From an uncultured Ignavibacteria bacterium (GTDB lineage Bacteria; Bacteroidota; Ignavibacteria; Ignavibacteriales; Melioribacteraceae): a stretch of 50,982 bases of DNA. The stretch covers positions 1 to 50,982 of the forward strand of contig CALGLM010000305.1 of NCBI GenBank assembly GCA_937930275.1, read 5' to 3'. Below are positions 17,023 through 26,031 of this stretch, piece after piece. Numbering within the stretch: position 1 is the first letter of the stretch; every line of letters begins with the position of its first letter. The notes under the pieces are model-generated. The model ran no database searches. It saw only the letters and a list, made by a program, of their open reading frames with translations, and was not told the origin of the DNA. The position numbers and the translations under genes are program-made.

Positions 17023-17524
17023 AAAATTAATTTCCCCTTTTATTGTTGGTTTTGCTGCCGGCGTTTTACAAATTGTACCTTTATTAAAAGGATTTGCGTG
17101 TTGTTTAGTAATTCCAGCTGCAGCCTACTTCTCTCTTTTGTTGGATAGAAAAGCTAATAAAAGTAATGACTATATAACATTTAAAAAGGGTGCCGGATTT
17201 GGAATTCTAACCGGTTTATTTGCCGCTATTTTTGCAACTACGTTTGAAATAATTATTACTCTTATAACAAAAAACAATGACATTGTTTATGCTTTACCGG
17301 AATTGAATAAAATGTTTAGCGGAATGCCTATTGACCCCAAGATAAAACAGGAATTGGTAAATATAATGTCAAATATTGCAAAAGAAATTAAAACATACGG
17401 ATTTTCTTTCTTTTATACAATTTCAATATTTTTCAATAATTTGTTTATTAATATAATTTTCGGGTTTATAGGTGGTGCTATATCAATGCAAATTTTAAAT
17501 AAAAAGAAGAACTACGATCTATGA
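17015..17524 (+). CDS. Membrane protein, DUF4199-like at best
   Basis: 169 residues with about four hydrophobic segments: roughly 6-22, 28-44, 58-84 and 128-158. An amphipathic stretch between the last two (FSGMPIDPKIKQELVNIMSNIAKEI) is probably extracytoplasmic. The layout recalls DUF4199 proteins of Bacteroidota, but I am not sure of the family. It overlaps the DUF2085 gene by 8 bases and the next gene by 4, so translation is probably coupled. No catalytic motif seen. Confidence 0.72.
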   Translation: MNKKLISPFIVGFAAGVLQIVPLLKGFACCLVIPAAAYFSLLLDRKANKSNDYITFKKGAGFGILTGLFAAIFATTFEIIITLITKNNDIVYALPELNKMFSGMPIDPKIKQELVNIMSNIAKEIKTYGFSFFYTISIFFNNLFINIIFGFIGGAISMQILNKKKNYDL

Positions 17525-17817
17525 TAGCCGGTTTTATATTTTTTCTACATTTTCTTTTCATACTAATTATTTTTTCTAAAAAATGGCAAAACGAATCCAT
17601 TTCTTCAGCTTTTACAAATAGTATATTAATAATTATTCTTTTTGCTATTGGCTGGTCTTTAGCAACATTTGTTACAAAGCTTGTAATAGATACAAAAGGA
17701 TTTGGTGTCTATTTTGACAGAGATACACTTTCCTTAACCCTACTTACAATTGGTGAATACTTTTTTTATAAAATGTATTTTGGAAAAGATTTTATCGAAG
17801 TCGGTAAGGAAAAGTAA
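17521..17817 (+). CDS. Small membrane protein, unknown family
   Basis: 98 residues with three hydrophobic segments: about 2-18, 28-52 and 68-84. The last gene of the DUF2085 set, starting at an ATGA overlap. Its last 26 bases overlap the 3' end of the convergent tonB gene, so there is no room for a terminator between the operons. I do not recognise the family. Confidence 0.68.
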   Translation: MIAGFIFFLHFLFILIIFSKKWQNESISSAFTNSILIIILFAIGWSLATFVTKLVIDTKGFGVYFDRDTLSLTLLTIGEYFFYKMYFGKDFIEVGKEK

Positions 17818-18427
17818 TTACAACAGTTTGCGAAACCTGTTTTGCATGTTTAGGGAGCGGTTCAAAGCGCCATTGACTTAAGGAATTAATGGCTGCAGTT
17901 TCTAATCTGCTATCTGCTTTTATTACTGGAATAATTTGCGATACGGTTCCGTCCGGTAATATGGTAAATCTTAACCTAATATCAATCTCTTTAGCAACGC
18001 CTGCGGGGTAATCAGGAAGCGGATGATGATATATTTTTCTCTTTCCTCTACCGCCGAAATCAATCGAAAATCCATCTCCCCCTTCCCCCATTCCGGATTC
18101 ATTTTCATTAGAATTCGAAAAATCTTGAACCAATGATTTTGGTTTTGTCTCTTTTTTATCATTGGTTTTTGTAGCTATTTTATTCTCTTCATCAGTATTT
18201 TTAACCTTTGGTATTTCAACTTGTTCTTCAGTTTCGGGTTGACTTTCAACTTTTCTTTCTGCCGTAATAGAATTTATTCCGCCATACCCCGAAGAACCAA
18301 AACCTAAGGTTATATATTCTTCTTCTAATTCGGGCGAACTAACTTTTAGAAAATATAGCAATATAAAAATCAAGATATGAAAAGTTATCGAAAATAAATA
18401 ACCTTTAGTTTCAAGTGTTATTTTCAT
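17792..18427 (-). CDS. tonB: Energy transducer TonB
   Basis: 211 residues. One N-terminal transmembrane helix (about 9-27). A Glu/Lys/Pro-containing periplasmic linker (about 40-135) takes the place of the classic Pro-rich arm. The C-terminal TonB domain has PDYP, then VRFTILPDGTVSQ-type strands, A(A)INSLSQWRFEPL and VVITFPYRL. It carries proton-motive energy from ExbB/ExbD to outer-membrane partners. Last gene of a seven-gene operon; exbD ends 2 bases upstream. The co-encoded beta-barrel at 21469-23049 with a TonB-box-like N-terminus is the obvious candidate partner. Confidence 0.93.
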   Translation of the reverse strand: MKITLETKGYLFSITFHILIFILLYFLKVSSPELEEEYITLGFGSSGYGGINSITAERKVESQPETEEQVEIPKVKNTDEENKIATKTNDKKETKPKSLVQDFSNSNENESGMGEGGDGFSIDFGGRGKRKIYHHPLPDYPAGVAKEIDIRLRFTILPDGTVSQIIPVIKADSRLETAAINSLSQWRFEPLPKHAKQVSQTVVITFPYRLR

Positions 18428-18429
18428 AA

Positions 18430-18834
18430 TTAAAACGATTCTTTTTCGGTTTCTATTGTAAATTTATCTATACCCACACCTTTAGCTAAATCAATAACCT
18501 TTATTACCGTTTCAATATTAACCGTTTTATCAGCTTTAATAATTAAATTATTATCTTGAACGTCACTTTTAGCGGCACTAAGCTTAGCAGGTAATAGTTC
18601 CAAACTTGTTACATCGTTACCAAAATATACTTGTTTTTTTTCCGTTATTGTAACTACTAAAGGAGATGCGATAGATTGTTCATTGTTTTTAGAACCCGGA
18701 AGTTTTACTTTTACACCGGTTTGTATAACAAACTGAGATGTCAACAAGAAAAATATAAGTAATAACATCACAATATCAGTTAATGACGAATATGAAAACC
18801 CGTTCAACGGTTTATTTGAAGTTGTTAATTTCAT
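18430..18834 (-). CDS. exbD: Biopolymer transport protein ExbD/TolR
   Basis: 134 residues with one transmembrane helix near 17-38 (SLTDIVMLLLIFFLLTSQF). The Asp in LTDIVM is the conserved proton-pathway residue. The periplasmic domain ends with the family pattern (LIIKADKTVNIETVIKVIDLAKGVGIDKFTIETE, residues about 95-130). It forms the proton-driven stator with ExbB. Gap to exbB is 9 bases and to tonB 2 bases. Confidence 0.93.
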   Translation of the reverse strand: MKLTTSNKPLNGFSYSSLTDIVMLLLIFFLLTSQFVIQTGVKVKLPGSKNNEQSIASPLVVTITEKKQVYFGNDVTSLELLPAKLSAAKSDVQDNNLIIKADKTVNIETVIKVIDLAKGVGIDKFTIETEKESF

Positions 18835-18843
18835 TTTAACCTC

Positions 18844-19500
18844 TTAATTTTCAGATTCCAATTCATCAAAATCGATATTTTTATTTTTTGCCATTTCTTC
18901 CAAAATATCTATAATATCGTTGCTTACAACTTCCAAATCTAAAACTAAACTATTAACTCTTTCTACAATTGTATTATAAAATGTTGTTGCAATAATTCCG
19001 ACAATCAATCCAAATGCAGTTGTCAATAAGGCTTCCCAAATACCGCCTGCTAAATCACTCGGATTAGTTGAACCGTGTAAATCTTCAATTTTTCTAAAAG
19101 CAGCAATCATACCTGTAACCGTACCTAAAAATCCCAACAAAGGAGCTGCACCGCTAATTGTTGCCAAAAGTGATAGTCCTTTTTCAAGTTTAACAATTTC
19201 CTGCTTACCCGCACTTTCAATGGCTTCTTTAACTCGTTCGTTTCCTAAAGAAAATTTCTTTAATCCTTTTTTAACAATATTACTTACCGAACTTTTTTCT
19301 TGATTACAAAAATTAATTGCTCCTTGAATATCTCTTTTCTTTAAAAATGATCGTAATTTAACCAAAAAAGCCGGAATATTAGCTTTAGATTTGTTAATTA
19401 CAATATATCTTTCAACAATTATTTTAATAGCAATGACCGAACATAATAAAATCGGCCACATAATAAATCCGCCTTTCAAAAATATCGAGAAAAAATCCAT
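18844..19500 (-). CDS. exbB: ExbB/TolQ/MotA-family proton channel protein
   Basis: 218 residues. N-terminal helix (FLKGGFIMWPILLCSVIAIKI), a cytoplasmic region with RSFLKKRDIQGAINFC, then two helices with the family core GAAPLLGFLGTVTGMIAAF and LTTAFGLIVGIIATTFYN. The conserved polar Thr residues of the proton path are present. It pairs with the ExbD gene directly downstream and powers the TonB of the same operon. Could equally be named TolQ by homology; the TonB neighbour favours ExbB. Confidence 0.93.
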   Translation of the reverse strand: MDFFSIFLKGGFIMWPILLCSVIAIKIIVERYIVINKSKANIPAFLVKLRSFLKKRDIQGAINFCNQEKSSVSNIVKKGLKKFSLGNERVKEAIESAGKQEIVKLEKGLSLLATISGAAPLLGFLGTVTGMIAAFRKIEDLHGSTNPSDLAGGIWEALLTTAFGLIVGIIATTFYNTIVERVNSLVLDLEVVSNDIIDILEEMAKNKNIDFDELESEN

Positions 19501-19520
19501 TTTATTCCTTACTTAAATTA

Positions 19521-21461
19521 TTATAAATTATTTTTCTTTATATATGCTTCAGCTTCAGTTTTAGAATTAAAATCAAATATTTTAATTCTATACCAAATGC
19601 CTAATGATTTCAAATCAACTTTTACTATAAATGCATTAATTCCTCTTCCCCTCAATCGCTTTGCTGCTAATTCGGCTTGCGATTTTGAATTCCATGAGGA
19701 AGTTTGAACGTTGAACTTTTTTCCGTCAAAAAATATTTTTTCCGCTATCTGCCTATCCTCTATTCCGGTTTTGTATAAATCTCCGTTAATAACTTTTACC
19801 GGATCAGTATTTTCAGTCAACTTTTTATTTATACTCTCATTTTTACTTAAAGTTTCTTTTGGTTTACCATCTTCAGTTTTTTTAGTAGTATTTATATTCT
19901 CTTCACCCGCTGTTTTACTTTTTTCTGTTTTTACTTCAGCAGATAACGAGTCATTATTTAATATTTTTTGATCTTCTTTAATAATTTCATTTGTTTTTTT
20001 AACTTCGGTATTTTTATTTTCCTTTTGCATTACTTTTTCAAGTTTTTTACTTTGTTTATTAGTTTTATTAAAGAAAAAATAATATGTACCGCCAGCTATT
20101 GCCAAAATTAAAAATATTACCCCCAATAATATTGCAATTTTTTTAAAATTAAGTTTTTTCTTGGGTTTTGTTTGCTGATCTTCTTTTGTATCAATTAAAG
20201 ATTCAAAAAGATTATCAATATCCGAATCGTCTTTTTTTTCGCCCCCAATTTCCGAATTAGTATCTAAATTTTCATCTTGATTGTTTTTATTAATTTCAAT
20301 ATCAATTAAGTCGGTTTCTGTTGAGCTTTCGTCACTTATATCTATTTCATCTGTCAAATCTACCAATTCAGAAGTTTTTTCTTCGTTTTGTTCTTTCCAA
20401 TCAAGCGATTCTTTTATTTCCGAAATATCAATTTGCTCATCCGGCATATCAGTACTAAATAGTTCTTCTTCAAGCTCTTTAGTCCAATCTGTATCAGACT
20501 TTTTTTCCTCTATGTTTTCAACAATGTCTGGTTGTTTTGCGTCTTCAAATTTACTTTTTACATCATCAAAACTATTAAAAATATCTTTATCAAAGTTATT
20601 ACTAAGATCAGGTAATTCCAAATCATCTGAAACTTTAAAATCAAATTCATCTAAATTATCGTCTATATTCTTCTGTTCCGGAATATCTTTTTTATCCTCC
20701 GTAATTTCAAAACTTTCTTCAGCTTCTAACGAATCATCTGAGAATAAATTTTCATCTAAAAAAGGAGTGTCATGTTTTTGCTCCGATTCTTCGGAGTCCA
20801 TACTCAAAACATCTTTAGTCCAGTCGGAAACATCATTAAATTCAGTTTTATTTTCTTCCTTAGTTTCTAAGTCAATGTCCAAACTCGGCAATAAACTTTT
20901 TTCAATCATAGTATCTTCAATATTTTCGGTGGTAAAATCACCTTCAACTAAATCGACATTATCATTAGTTACAAAATCTTCCCAAAGATTAAGCCCGTCT
21001 AAAAAATCTGAAGTTTTTATTAATTCATTTATTGTATCTTCAAGATTTTTTTGCAGTACAAAAAGTGAATTTCCAAAGCTTTTATTGTCTAAATTTGAAG
21101 AATTAATCGATAAAATAGGTTTATTTATCGATAATGAAAAATACTCATCTACTGAACTACTTAAGGCATTTTCTTTTTTCTTAATCGGAATATTTATAAA
21201 AGCAAATTCTTCTGATTCCGAAAGTGAATTAAACGGCACAAAGACCAATATGTCATTTTGTTCAGTTGCTTCTTTATCATCATTTTTCCCTTTTTTTAAT
21301 TGGAAAAAACCGATTTTGGGTATTTTAATCGTCTCTTCATACTTTAAGTTTTCAGAAATACGATTAATAAAAACATCGAAAGCAAAATTTTTCTCCGAAC
21401 CAATTATATTAAGTTCGCGACAAATTTTGTTTATTACAAAATCATATTGATATTGTTTCAT
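19521..21461 (-). CDS. HU-like N-terminus, transmembrane, SPOR-domain protein
   Basis: 646 residues. The N-terminal ~65 residues (FAFDVFINRISENLKYEE then TIKIPKIGFFQLKKG) resemble the HU/CCDC81-type fold that Bacteroidota pair with SPOR domains. A long, very acidic, low-complexity region (about 140-440) follows with repeated WxxE/D-like patches (DWTKDVLS, DWTKELEE, LDWKEQNEE). Then come a basic stretch, one transmembrane helix (about 450-470), a Lys/Glu/Asn-rich linker and a C-terminal SPOR domain (FNVQTSSW...AELAAKRLRGRGINAFIVKV...WYRIKIFDF). SPOR domains bind denuded septal peptidoglycan. The N-terminus would be cytoplasmic. It lies between the barrel and exbB genes, so it may tie the TonB machine to the cell wall or division site. 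Confidence 0.85.
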   Translation of the reverse strand: MKQYQYDFVINKICRELNIIGSEKNFAFDVFINRISENLKYEETIKIPKIGFFQLKKGKNDDKEATEQNDILVFVPFNSLSESEEFAFINIPIKKKENALSSSVDEYFSLSINKPILSINSSNLDNKSFGNSLFVLQKNLEDTINELIKTSDFLDGLNLWEDFVTNDNVDLVEGDFTTENIEDTMIEKSLLPSLDIDLETKEENKTEFNDVSDWTKDVLSMDSEESEQKHDTPFLDENLFSDDSLEAEESFEITEDKKDIPEQKNIDDNLDEFDFKVSDDLELPDLSNNFDKDIFNSFDDVKSKFEDAKQPDIVENIEEKKSDTDWTKELEEELFSTDMPDEQIDISEIKESLDWKEQNEEKTSELVDLTDEIDISDESSTETDLIDIEINKNNQDENLDTNSEIGGEKKDDSDIDNLFESLIDTKEDQQTKPKKKLNFKKIAILLGVIFLILAIAGGTYYFFFNKTNKQSKKLEKVMQKENKNTEVKKTNEIIKEDQKILNNDSLSAEVKTEKSKTAGEENINTTKKTEDGKPKETLSKNESINKKLTENTDPVKVINGDLYKTGIEDRQIAEKIFFDGKKFNVQTSSWNSKSQAELAAKRLRGRGINAFIVKVDLKSLGIWYRIKIFDFNSKTEAEAYIKKNNL

Positions 21462-21468
21462 TTAATTA

Positions 21469-23049
21469 TCACCATTTATAATTTATTCCGGCATAAATAT
21501 CTAACGGTTTTTCCAAATAATCAAGATATGAATAATTTTTATTATTAATAATATTTTCAAATTGAACAATTATTCCCAAATTTTCATATAGTGTGTATTC
21601 ACCTTTTATTGAAAGATTAATATAATCAGGCAATGTTTTTAAATTAGAATCGTCTGCATATGTTTTGTGTTTCCAGTCAAGACCTAACGTTAACGCAATA
21701 AATTCATTATAAATATATTTATAATTTGTCGAGAGAATAAATGCAGGAGTATAAGGTAAAACCACATCATTCGGCATTCTATAATTTTTATATACAAGTT
21801 CTCCGAACAAATCACCATAATCACCAAGCTTAAAATAATAATTAGAAAATACTTCAAATGCATCCACATCATTTACCGAAACTAAGTCAAAATTCCCCTT
21901 TTTTATTTTATCCGTAAAATAGAACTTGTTTTCAATAGTTTTAATATTTATACCTACTGATGTTTCCATTAACTTTAGATAGATATACCTAATTGTCAAA
22001 CTCAAATTACCTTTATATTCCTCATAGTAATTATCCCTTCCTGCAAAATTAATATACCTATTTTCTTTAAAGAAATCATTCACGGAACAATACTTTGTTG
22101 TAGGTTCAAAACTTAAATCGATTGAAAGGTCTTTATTTAAACTTACCTTTACAAATGCTGTAGGACTAAAAAATGAGTTGGTATCATAATCGGCGATGTA
22201 CAATCCGGCACCAAACGAAATTGAAGGATTTGGAGAATATTTTGCAATTGCTCTCCCGTTCCAATAATCGTAATGATAAGATATAATAGCTGATTTAGAA
22301 ACGTATTGTCTTAAATAATTTCCCTCAAAGCTAATATTCAAATTATTTAAATTTGAACTAAAATATCCGTTCGCCCAAATATTACTTGAATGATAATCCA
22401 ATGAATTTGTAAACAATCCTGTTGCATTTAATGAAGCACCAAAATTAAATTCTTTAATATATGTGTTTTCAACCATTAGTTTAGCCGAACCTAATTGAAT
22501 CTTATTCTGAAATTCAGGTGTGGTAGATATAAAGTGTTTGTACCATAGTCTTTCGTAATTTGCACTTAGTGCAATTTTAGTTGCCGGAAGAATTACCGAT
22601 TTGTTATCAATAAAGTATTTACTCGAAAAATCGAAACCGGTAGTACTTTGATCTGCATTATCTTCATATGCTCTGATATATTTTCCGTAAACTTTACTGA
22701 ATAAAAATATTTTATCAAAAGTGTTATAAAAATAAGCTTCCCCCATCGGTTGTGTATTTATTCCTGCAGCAACGGTTAAGCTACCATTCAACTGTTGTTT
22801 TGTCTTTAATATTTCGGCATCTACTTTGATAGGAGCTGAAGGTTCAGAAATTTGAAAATCTTCAGGTGAATAGAGTGGTTTTATAAATTCATGGGTTATT
22901 GTACTTATAGGTTCCGGATTTTTTTTGGGTAAAATCGGAATAGTTACTGATTGAACACCTGTTATTACAAAATCGGGCAGCTCAATTCCTTGAGCAAAAT
23001 TAATTGAAACCCCTAAAAATAAAATCATTATCGCTAAAAACTTTTTCAT
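21469..23049 (-). CDS. Outer-membrane beta-barrel with TonB-box-like N-terminus
   Basis: 526 residues. Signal peptide about 1-19 (ending NFAQ). Directly after it comes ELPDFVITGVQSVTIPI, whose PDFVITG core resembles a TonB box. The rest is alternating aromatic/polar beta-strand sequence (YIKEFNFGASLNATGLF, KLGDYGDLFGELVYKNY and similar), ending in an aromatic-rich strand with a terminal KW typical of barrels. The roughly 130-residue plug domain of TonB-dependent receptors is not seen. It sits just upstream of the SPOR gene and exbB-exbD-tonB, and 2 bases after the giant TPR gene, which predicts a dedicated TonB-energised assembly. Ligand unknown. Confidence 0.82.
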   Translation of the reverse strand: MKKFLAIMILFLGVSINFAQGIELPDFVITGVQSVTIPILPKKNPEPISTITHEFIKPLYSPEDFQISEPSAPIKVDAEILKTKQQLNGSLTVAAGINTQPMGEAYFYNTFDKIFLFSKVYGKYIRAYEDNADQSTTGFDFSSKYFIDNKSVILPATKIALSANYERLWYKHFISTTPEFQNKIQLGSAKLMVENTYIKEFNFGASLNATGLFTNSLDYHSSNIWANGYFSSNLNNLNISFEGNYLRQYVSKSAIISYHYDYWNGRAIAKYSPNPSISFGAGLYIADYDTNSFFSPTAFVKVSLNKDLSIDLSFEPTTKYCSVNDFFKENRYINFAGRDNYYEEYKGNLSLTIRYIYLKLMETSVGINIKTIENKFYFTDKIKKGNFDLVSVNDVDAFEVFSNYYFKLGDYGDLFGELVYKNYRMPNDVVLPYTPAFILSTNYKYIYNEFIALTLGLDWKHKTYADDSNLKTLPDYINLSIKGEYTLYENLGIIVQFENIINNKNYSYLDYLEKPLDIYAGINYKW

Positions 23050-23051
23050 AT

Positions 23052-26030
23052 TTATAATCTTTTTAATTTACTAATTGCTTCTTTTCCTAATTCGTCATCT
23101 TTATGCTTTTTAGCTACGGCATTGTACATTTCTCTTGCTTGGCTTTTGTCTTTCTTTTTAACATAACAATCACCAAGTTTAATTAAAGCACGTGCGTACC
23201 ATTCATCGTAAGCTGCAAATACTGACCTAACTCGTACAAATGCAGAAATTGCGTCATTCAATTTATTTTGATTAAACAATGTTAACCCATAATAATATTG
23301 AGCTTGAGCACCAATATCATCAGTCCTTTTTTGACCTAATTCTTTAAATAAAGATTCTGCAGTATCAAAAGCACCCCTATTCATTTCAAGAATGCCAACT
23401 TCTATTTTTGATTTTGCGGCAAAAATAGAACCGTCATGGTAGGTAATTATTTGATTATATGTCTCATATGCAGCTTGCATTTCTAACAACTCTACATGAG
23501 CATTTGCTTTTGCAAATAATAATTCAGGGACCTTATCACTATCAGGAATCTTTTTTATAGCATTACTATATAGTTCAATAGCTTTCTCATACTCGCTTCG
23601 CTTAACATATATTTTACCTGTTTCAAGTACTGCTGATACACCAACTTCGGAATTAATATAGTTGGTTATTATCAAATTATAATGATATAAGGCGTTATCA
23701 ATTTGTTTCAAATTTGCAGAACTTTTTGCAATCCAAAAATAAGCATTGGGCACAAGATTACTTGTCGGGTACGTGGCAATAAACTCTTTAAAAGATGTTC
23801 TTGCTTCTTCAAATTTATTAATATTGAAGTATATTTCACCTTTTTTGAATAATATTTTATCGCCAAATTCAGTATTAGGGTTATTCTGCGAAAATCTATC
23901 AATTGTAGAAATTGCTTTCTCCGGTTGATCTAATGCAATATAGCAATATTGCAATCCGTTAATGGCATCAAAAACATAAGGAGTTTTTGAATAATTATTA
24001 AGTAATTTATGATAATAGACTATTGAACTGTCATAATTGCCCAAATTATAGTAACTATCACCTAACGAATATAAAGCAACAGGTACAACGCTTGACTTAG
24101 GATAGCTTTCTAATAGTTCTTTGTAATTATTTATTGCATCTTCTAACATTCCGTGTTGAAAATATATCCAACCTATTAAGTATTGAGCATCATCACTAAA
24201 AGCAGAATTAGGAAAACGTGTTTGAAGTGTATTTAATTTTTCGATTGCTTCTTTCCATTTTTTAGCTTTATATAATGATTGTCCGTATTGGTAATATGCA
24301 AAATCGGAAATTTTTGCATTTTTATATTTTGTAAAAACTTCGTTATATATAACTGCTGCTTTATCAAAGTTTTTTGTTCCAAAATAACTATCAGCAAGTC
24401 TTAATTTGCAATCTATAACTTCATCGTCCTTGGGGTATCTGTTGATGTACTCATTAAAATAAAACGACGAATTTGCAAAATCTTTCATGTTAAAATACGA
24501 ATATGCTTTTCCGTATATACTTTGTTTTTCTATTAACTCGTCCGTACCTTCTATATTACTATAATATTTAATGGCACTTGAATATTTGCCGTCAGCAAAA
24601 TAGCACTCGGCAAGTAAAAAGTTTACTTTATCTCTTTCAAATTTGGGAAATCGAATATTCAGATCTGTCAAATTCATTGTTGCAAATTCATAATTCTTAA
24701 TATTAAAATTTGCAACTCCAAGCCCTAATATTGCTCTATTCCTCAAATTATCGGCTAATTTTGGAACGCCCATTGCTTCTGTAAAATATTCAATTGCTTT
24801 ATTATTGTTGTTATGTGTTAAAAATATATCCCCTAAGAATATTAATGATTTTGCTTTGGTAATATTATCTACATTCTGTATTGATTGTTGTAAAAATTTT
24901 TCTGCTTTTTCATAATCACCTTTATTGTAATAAATTACTCCGGAGTAAAACCTTGCTGCAGGAGCCTTTTCAGCTCTCGGATATTTAGTTAAAAATCGAT
25001 CAAAAATATTTAAGGCAATTGATTCTTCATTCTGATAACGTTTACACTCACCGCTCCAAAAAAACGCATTAACTGCAATTGTATCCGAGCCTACTTGAGC
25101 CAATCTTGTAAATATTTTGTAGGCTTCGTCATAATTTTGCATTTGGAAAAACACATGTGCTAATCCATACTTCAATTTATCACTTTTATCATCTACATCA
25201 TTGCTATCTAAAATCTTATTATACTCATTGGCGGCTGCTTTGTAATCTTTCAACCTAAAGTGTGAATTTGCCAATAGATATTTAGCTTCTATAATATAAT
25301 TTTTCGGTAACTTTTCTATAATAGGATCAGATAGCTCAATAACAACTTGATCATAATTATTTAAATAAAAGTAACAAACACCTATTCTGTACTGAGCAAA
25401 CGGAGCTAACTTACTTGATTTATGGTATGCCAAAAGCTCATCATAATATGAAACGGCATTGCTATAATCTTTGTTTTCTTCGTATAAGTTAGCTAATGTA
25501 TAAATTGAAAAGTCAATAAATTTATTGTTTTTACCTACCGAAATAGCTTCATTTAAAAATTCTTCTGCATCCGAAAACTTATCTTCGGCAAAATATGCTT
25601 TACCAATCCAATAAAATGCAGAACCTTGGTATTCACTTTCAGGATATTTACTCAATAATATTTTAAAATTTTCTCTGGCTCTAAAATAATTCTGTTGTTG
25701 ATAGTATAGAGTTCCTAACCTATAATATGCTATTTCGCATAACTCGGAATTATTAAATTGATTTACAAAATTTTCAAAAATTGCCAATGCACCGCTTATT
25801 TCATTTAACCCGACTAAACATTCTCCAGCATAAAAATAAGCTGAAGCTTTTGTAAAATCTTCGTTATTTTGGTTTTCGTAGATAGTTAGAAATTCTTCAT
25901 ACGCACGACCAAAATGTCCTGCAACATATCTATCTCTTGCATTTATGAAGTCATTATAACCGGTCTGGGCATTTAAATTATAAATACCAATTATCAAGAA
26001 CAAGTAAAAAAAGAAAAAATATTTTTTCAT
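23052..26030 (-). CDS. Giant periplasmic TPR-repeat protein
   Basis: 992 residues. A signal peptide (about 1-21, ending LNAQ) is followed by more than twenty tandem tetratricopeptide units of 33-37 residues (A.Y..G.....G.Y..A...F...L..YP pattern), with many repeats of the Tol-Pal YbgF/BamD subtype (AYYRLGTLYYQQQNYFRAREN; YWIGWIYF-like). It is probably a long solenoid that scaffolds envelope proteins. No catalytic domain seen. It sits between the prenol-kinase fusion (1 base upstream) and the barrel gene (2 bases downstream), so all are co-transcribed. The periplasmic location plus ExbBD-TonB in the same operon suggests a structural part of a trans-envelope machine. Confidence 0.9.
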   Translation of the reverse strand: MKKYFFFFYLFLIIGIYNLNAQTGYNDFINARDRYVAGHFGRAYEEFLTIYENQNNEDFTKASAYFYAGECLVGLNEISGALAIFENFVNQFNNSELCEIAYYRLGTLYYQQQNYFRARENFKILLSKYPESEYQGSAFYWIGKAYFAEDKFSDAEEFLNEAISVGKNNKFIDFSIYTLANLYEENKDYSNAVSYYDELLAYHKSSKLAPFAQYRIGVCYFYLNNYDQVVIELSDPIIEKLPKNYIIEAKYLLANSHFRLKDYKAAANEYNKILDSNDVDDKSDKLKYGLAHVFFQMQNYDEAYKIFTRLAQVGSDTIAVNAFFWSGECKRYQNEESIALNIFDRFLTKYPRAEKAPAARFYSGVIYYNKGDYEKAEKFLQQSIQNVDNITKAKSLIFLGDIFLTHNNNNKAIEYFTEAMGVPKLADNLRNRAILGLGVANFNIKNYEFATMNLTDLNIRFPKFERDKVNFLLAECYFADGKYSSAIKYYSNIEGTDELIEKQSIYGKAYSYFNMKDFANSSFYFNEYINRYPKDDEVIDCKLRLADSYFGTKNFDKAAVIYNEVFTKYKNAKISDFAYYQYGQSLYKAKKWKEAIEKLNTLQTRFPNSAFSDDAQYLIGWIYFQHGMLEDAINNYKELLESYPKSSVVPVALYSLGDSYYNLGNYDSSIVYYHKLLNNYSKTPYVFDAINGLQYCYIALDQPEKAISTIDRFSQNNPNTEFGDKILFKKGEIYFNINKFEEARTSFKEFIATYPTSNLVPNAYFWIAKSSANLKQIDNALYHYNLIITNYINSEVGVSAVLETGKIYVKRSEYEKAIELYSNAIKKIPDSDKVPELLFAKANAHVELLEMQAAYETYNQIITYHDGSIFAAKSKIEVGILEMNRGAFDTAESLFKELGQKRTDDIGAQAQYYYGLTLFNQNKLNDAISAFVRVRSVFAAYDEWYARALIKLGDCYVKKKDKSQAREMYNAVAKKHKDDELGKEAISKLKRL

Positions 26031-26031
26031 A

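Noticed and set aside
20281..21450. 389-codon open frame antisense to the SPOR protein gene
   Set aside because: It is a Ser/Leu/Phe-rich shadow of the acidic, AT-rich SPOR gene with no domain, signal or Shine-Dalgarno; the opposite strand has a clear SPOR protein.
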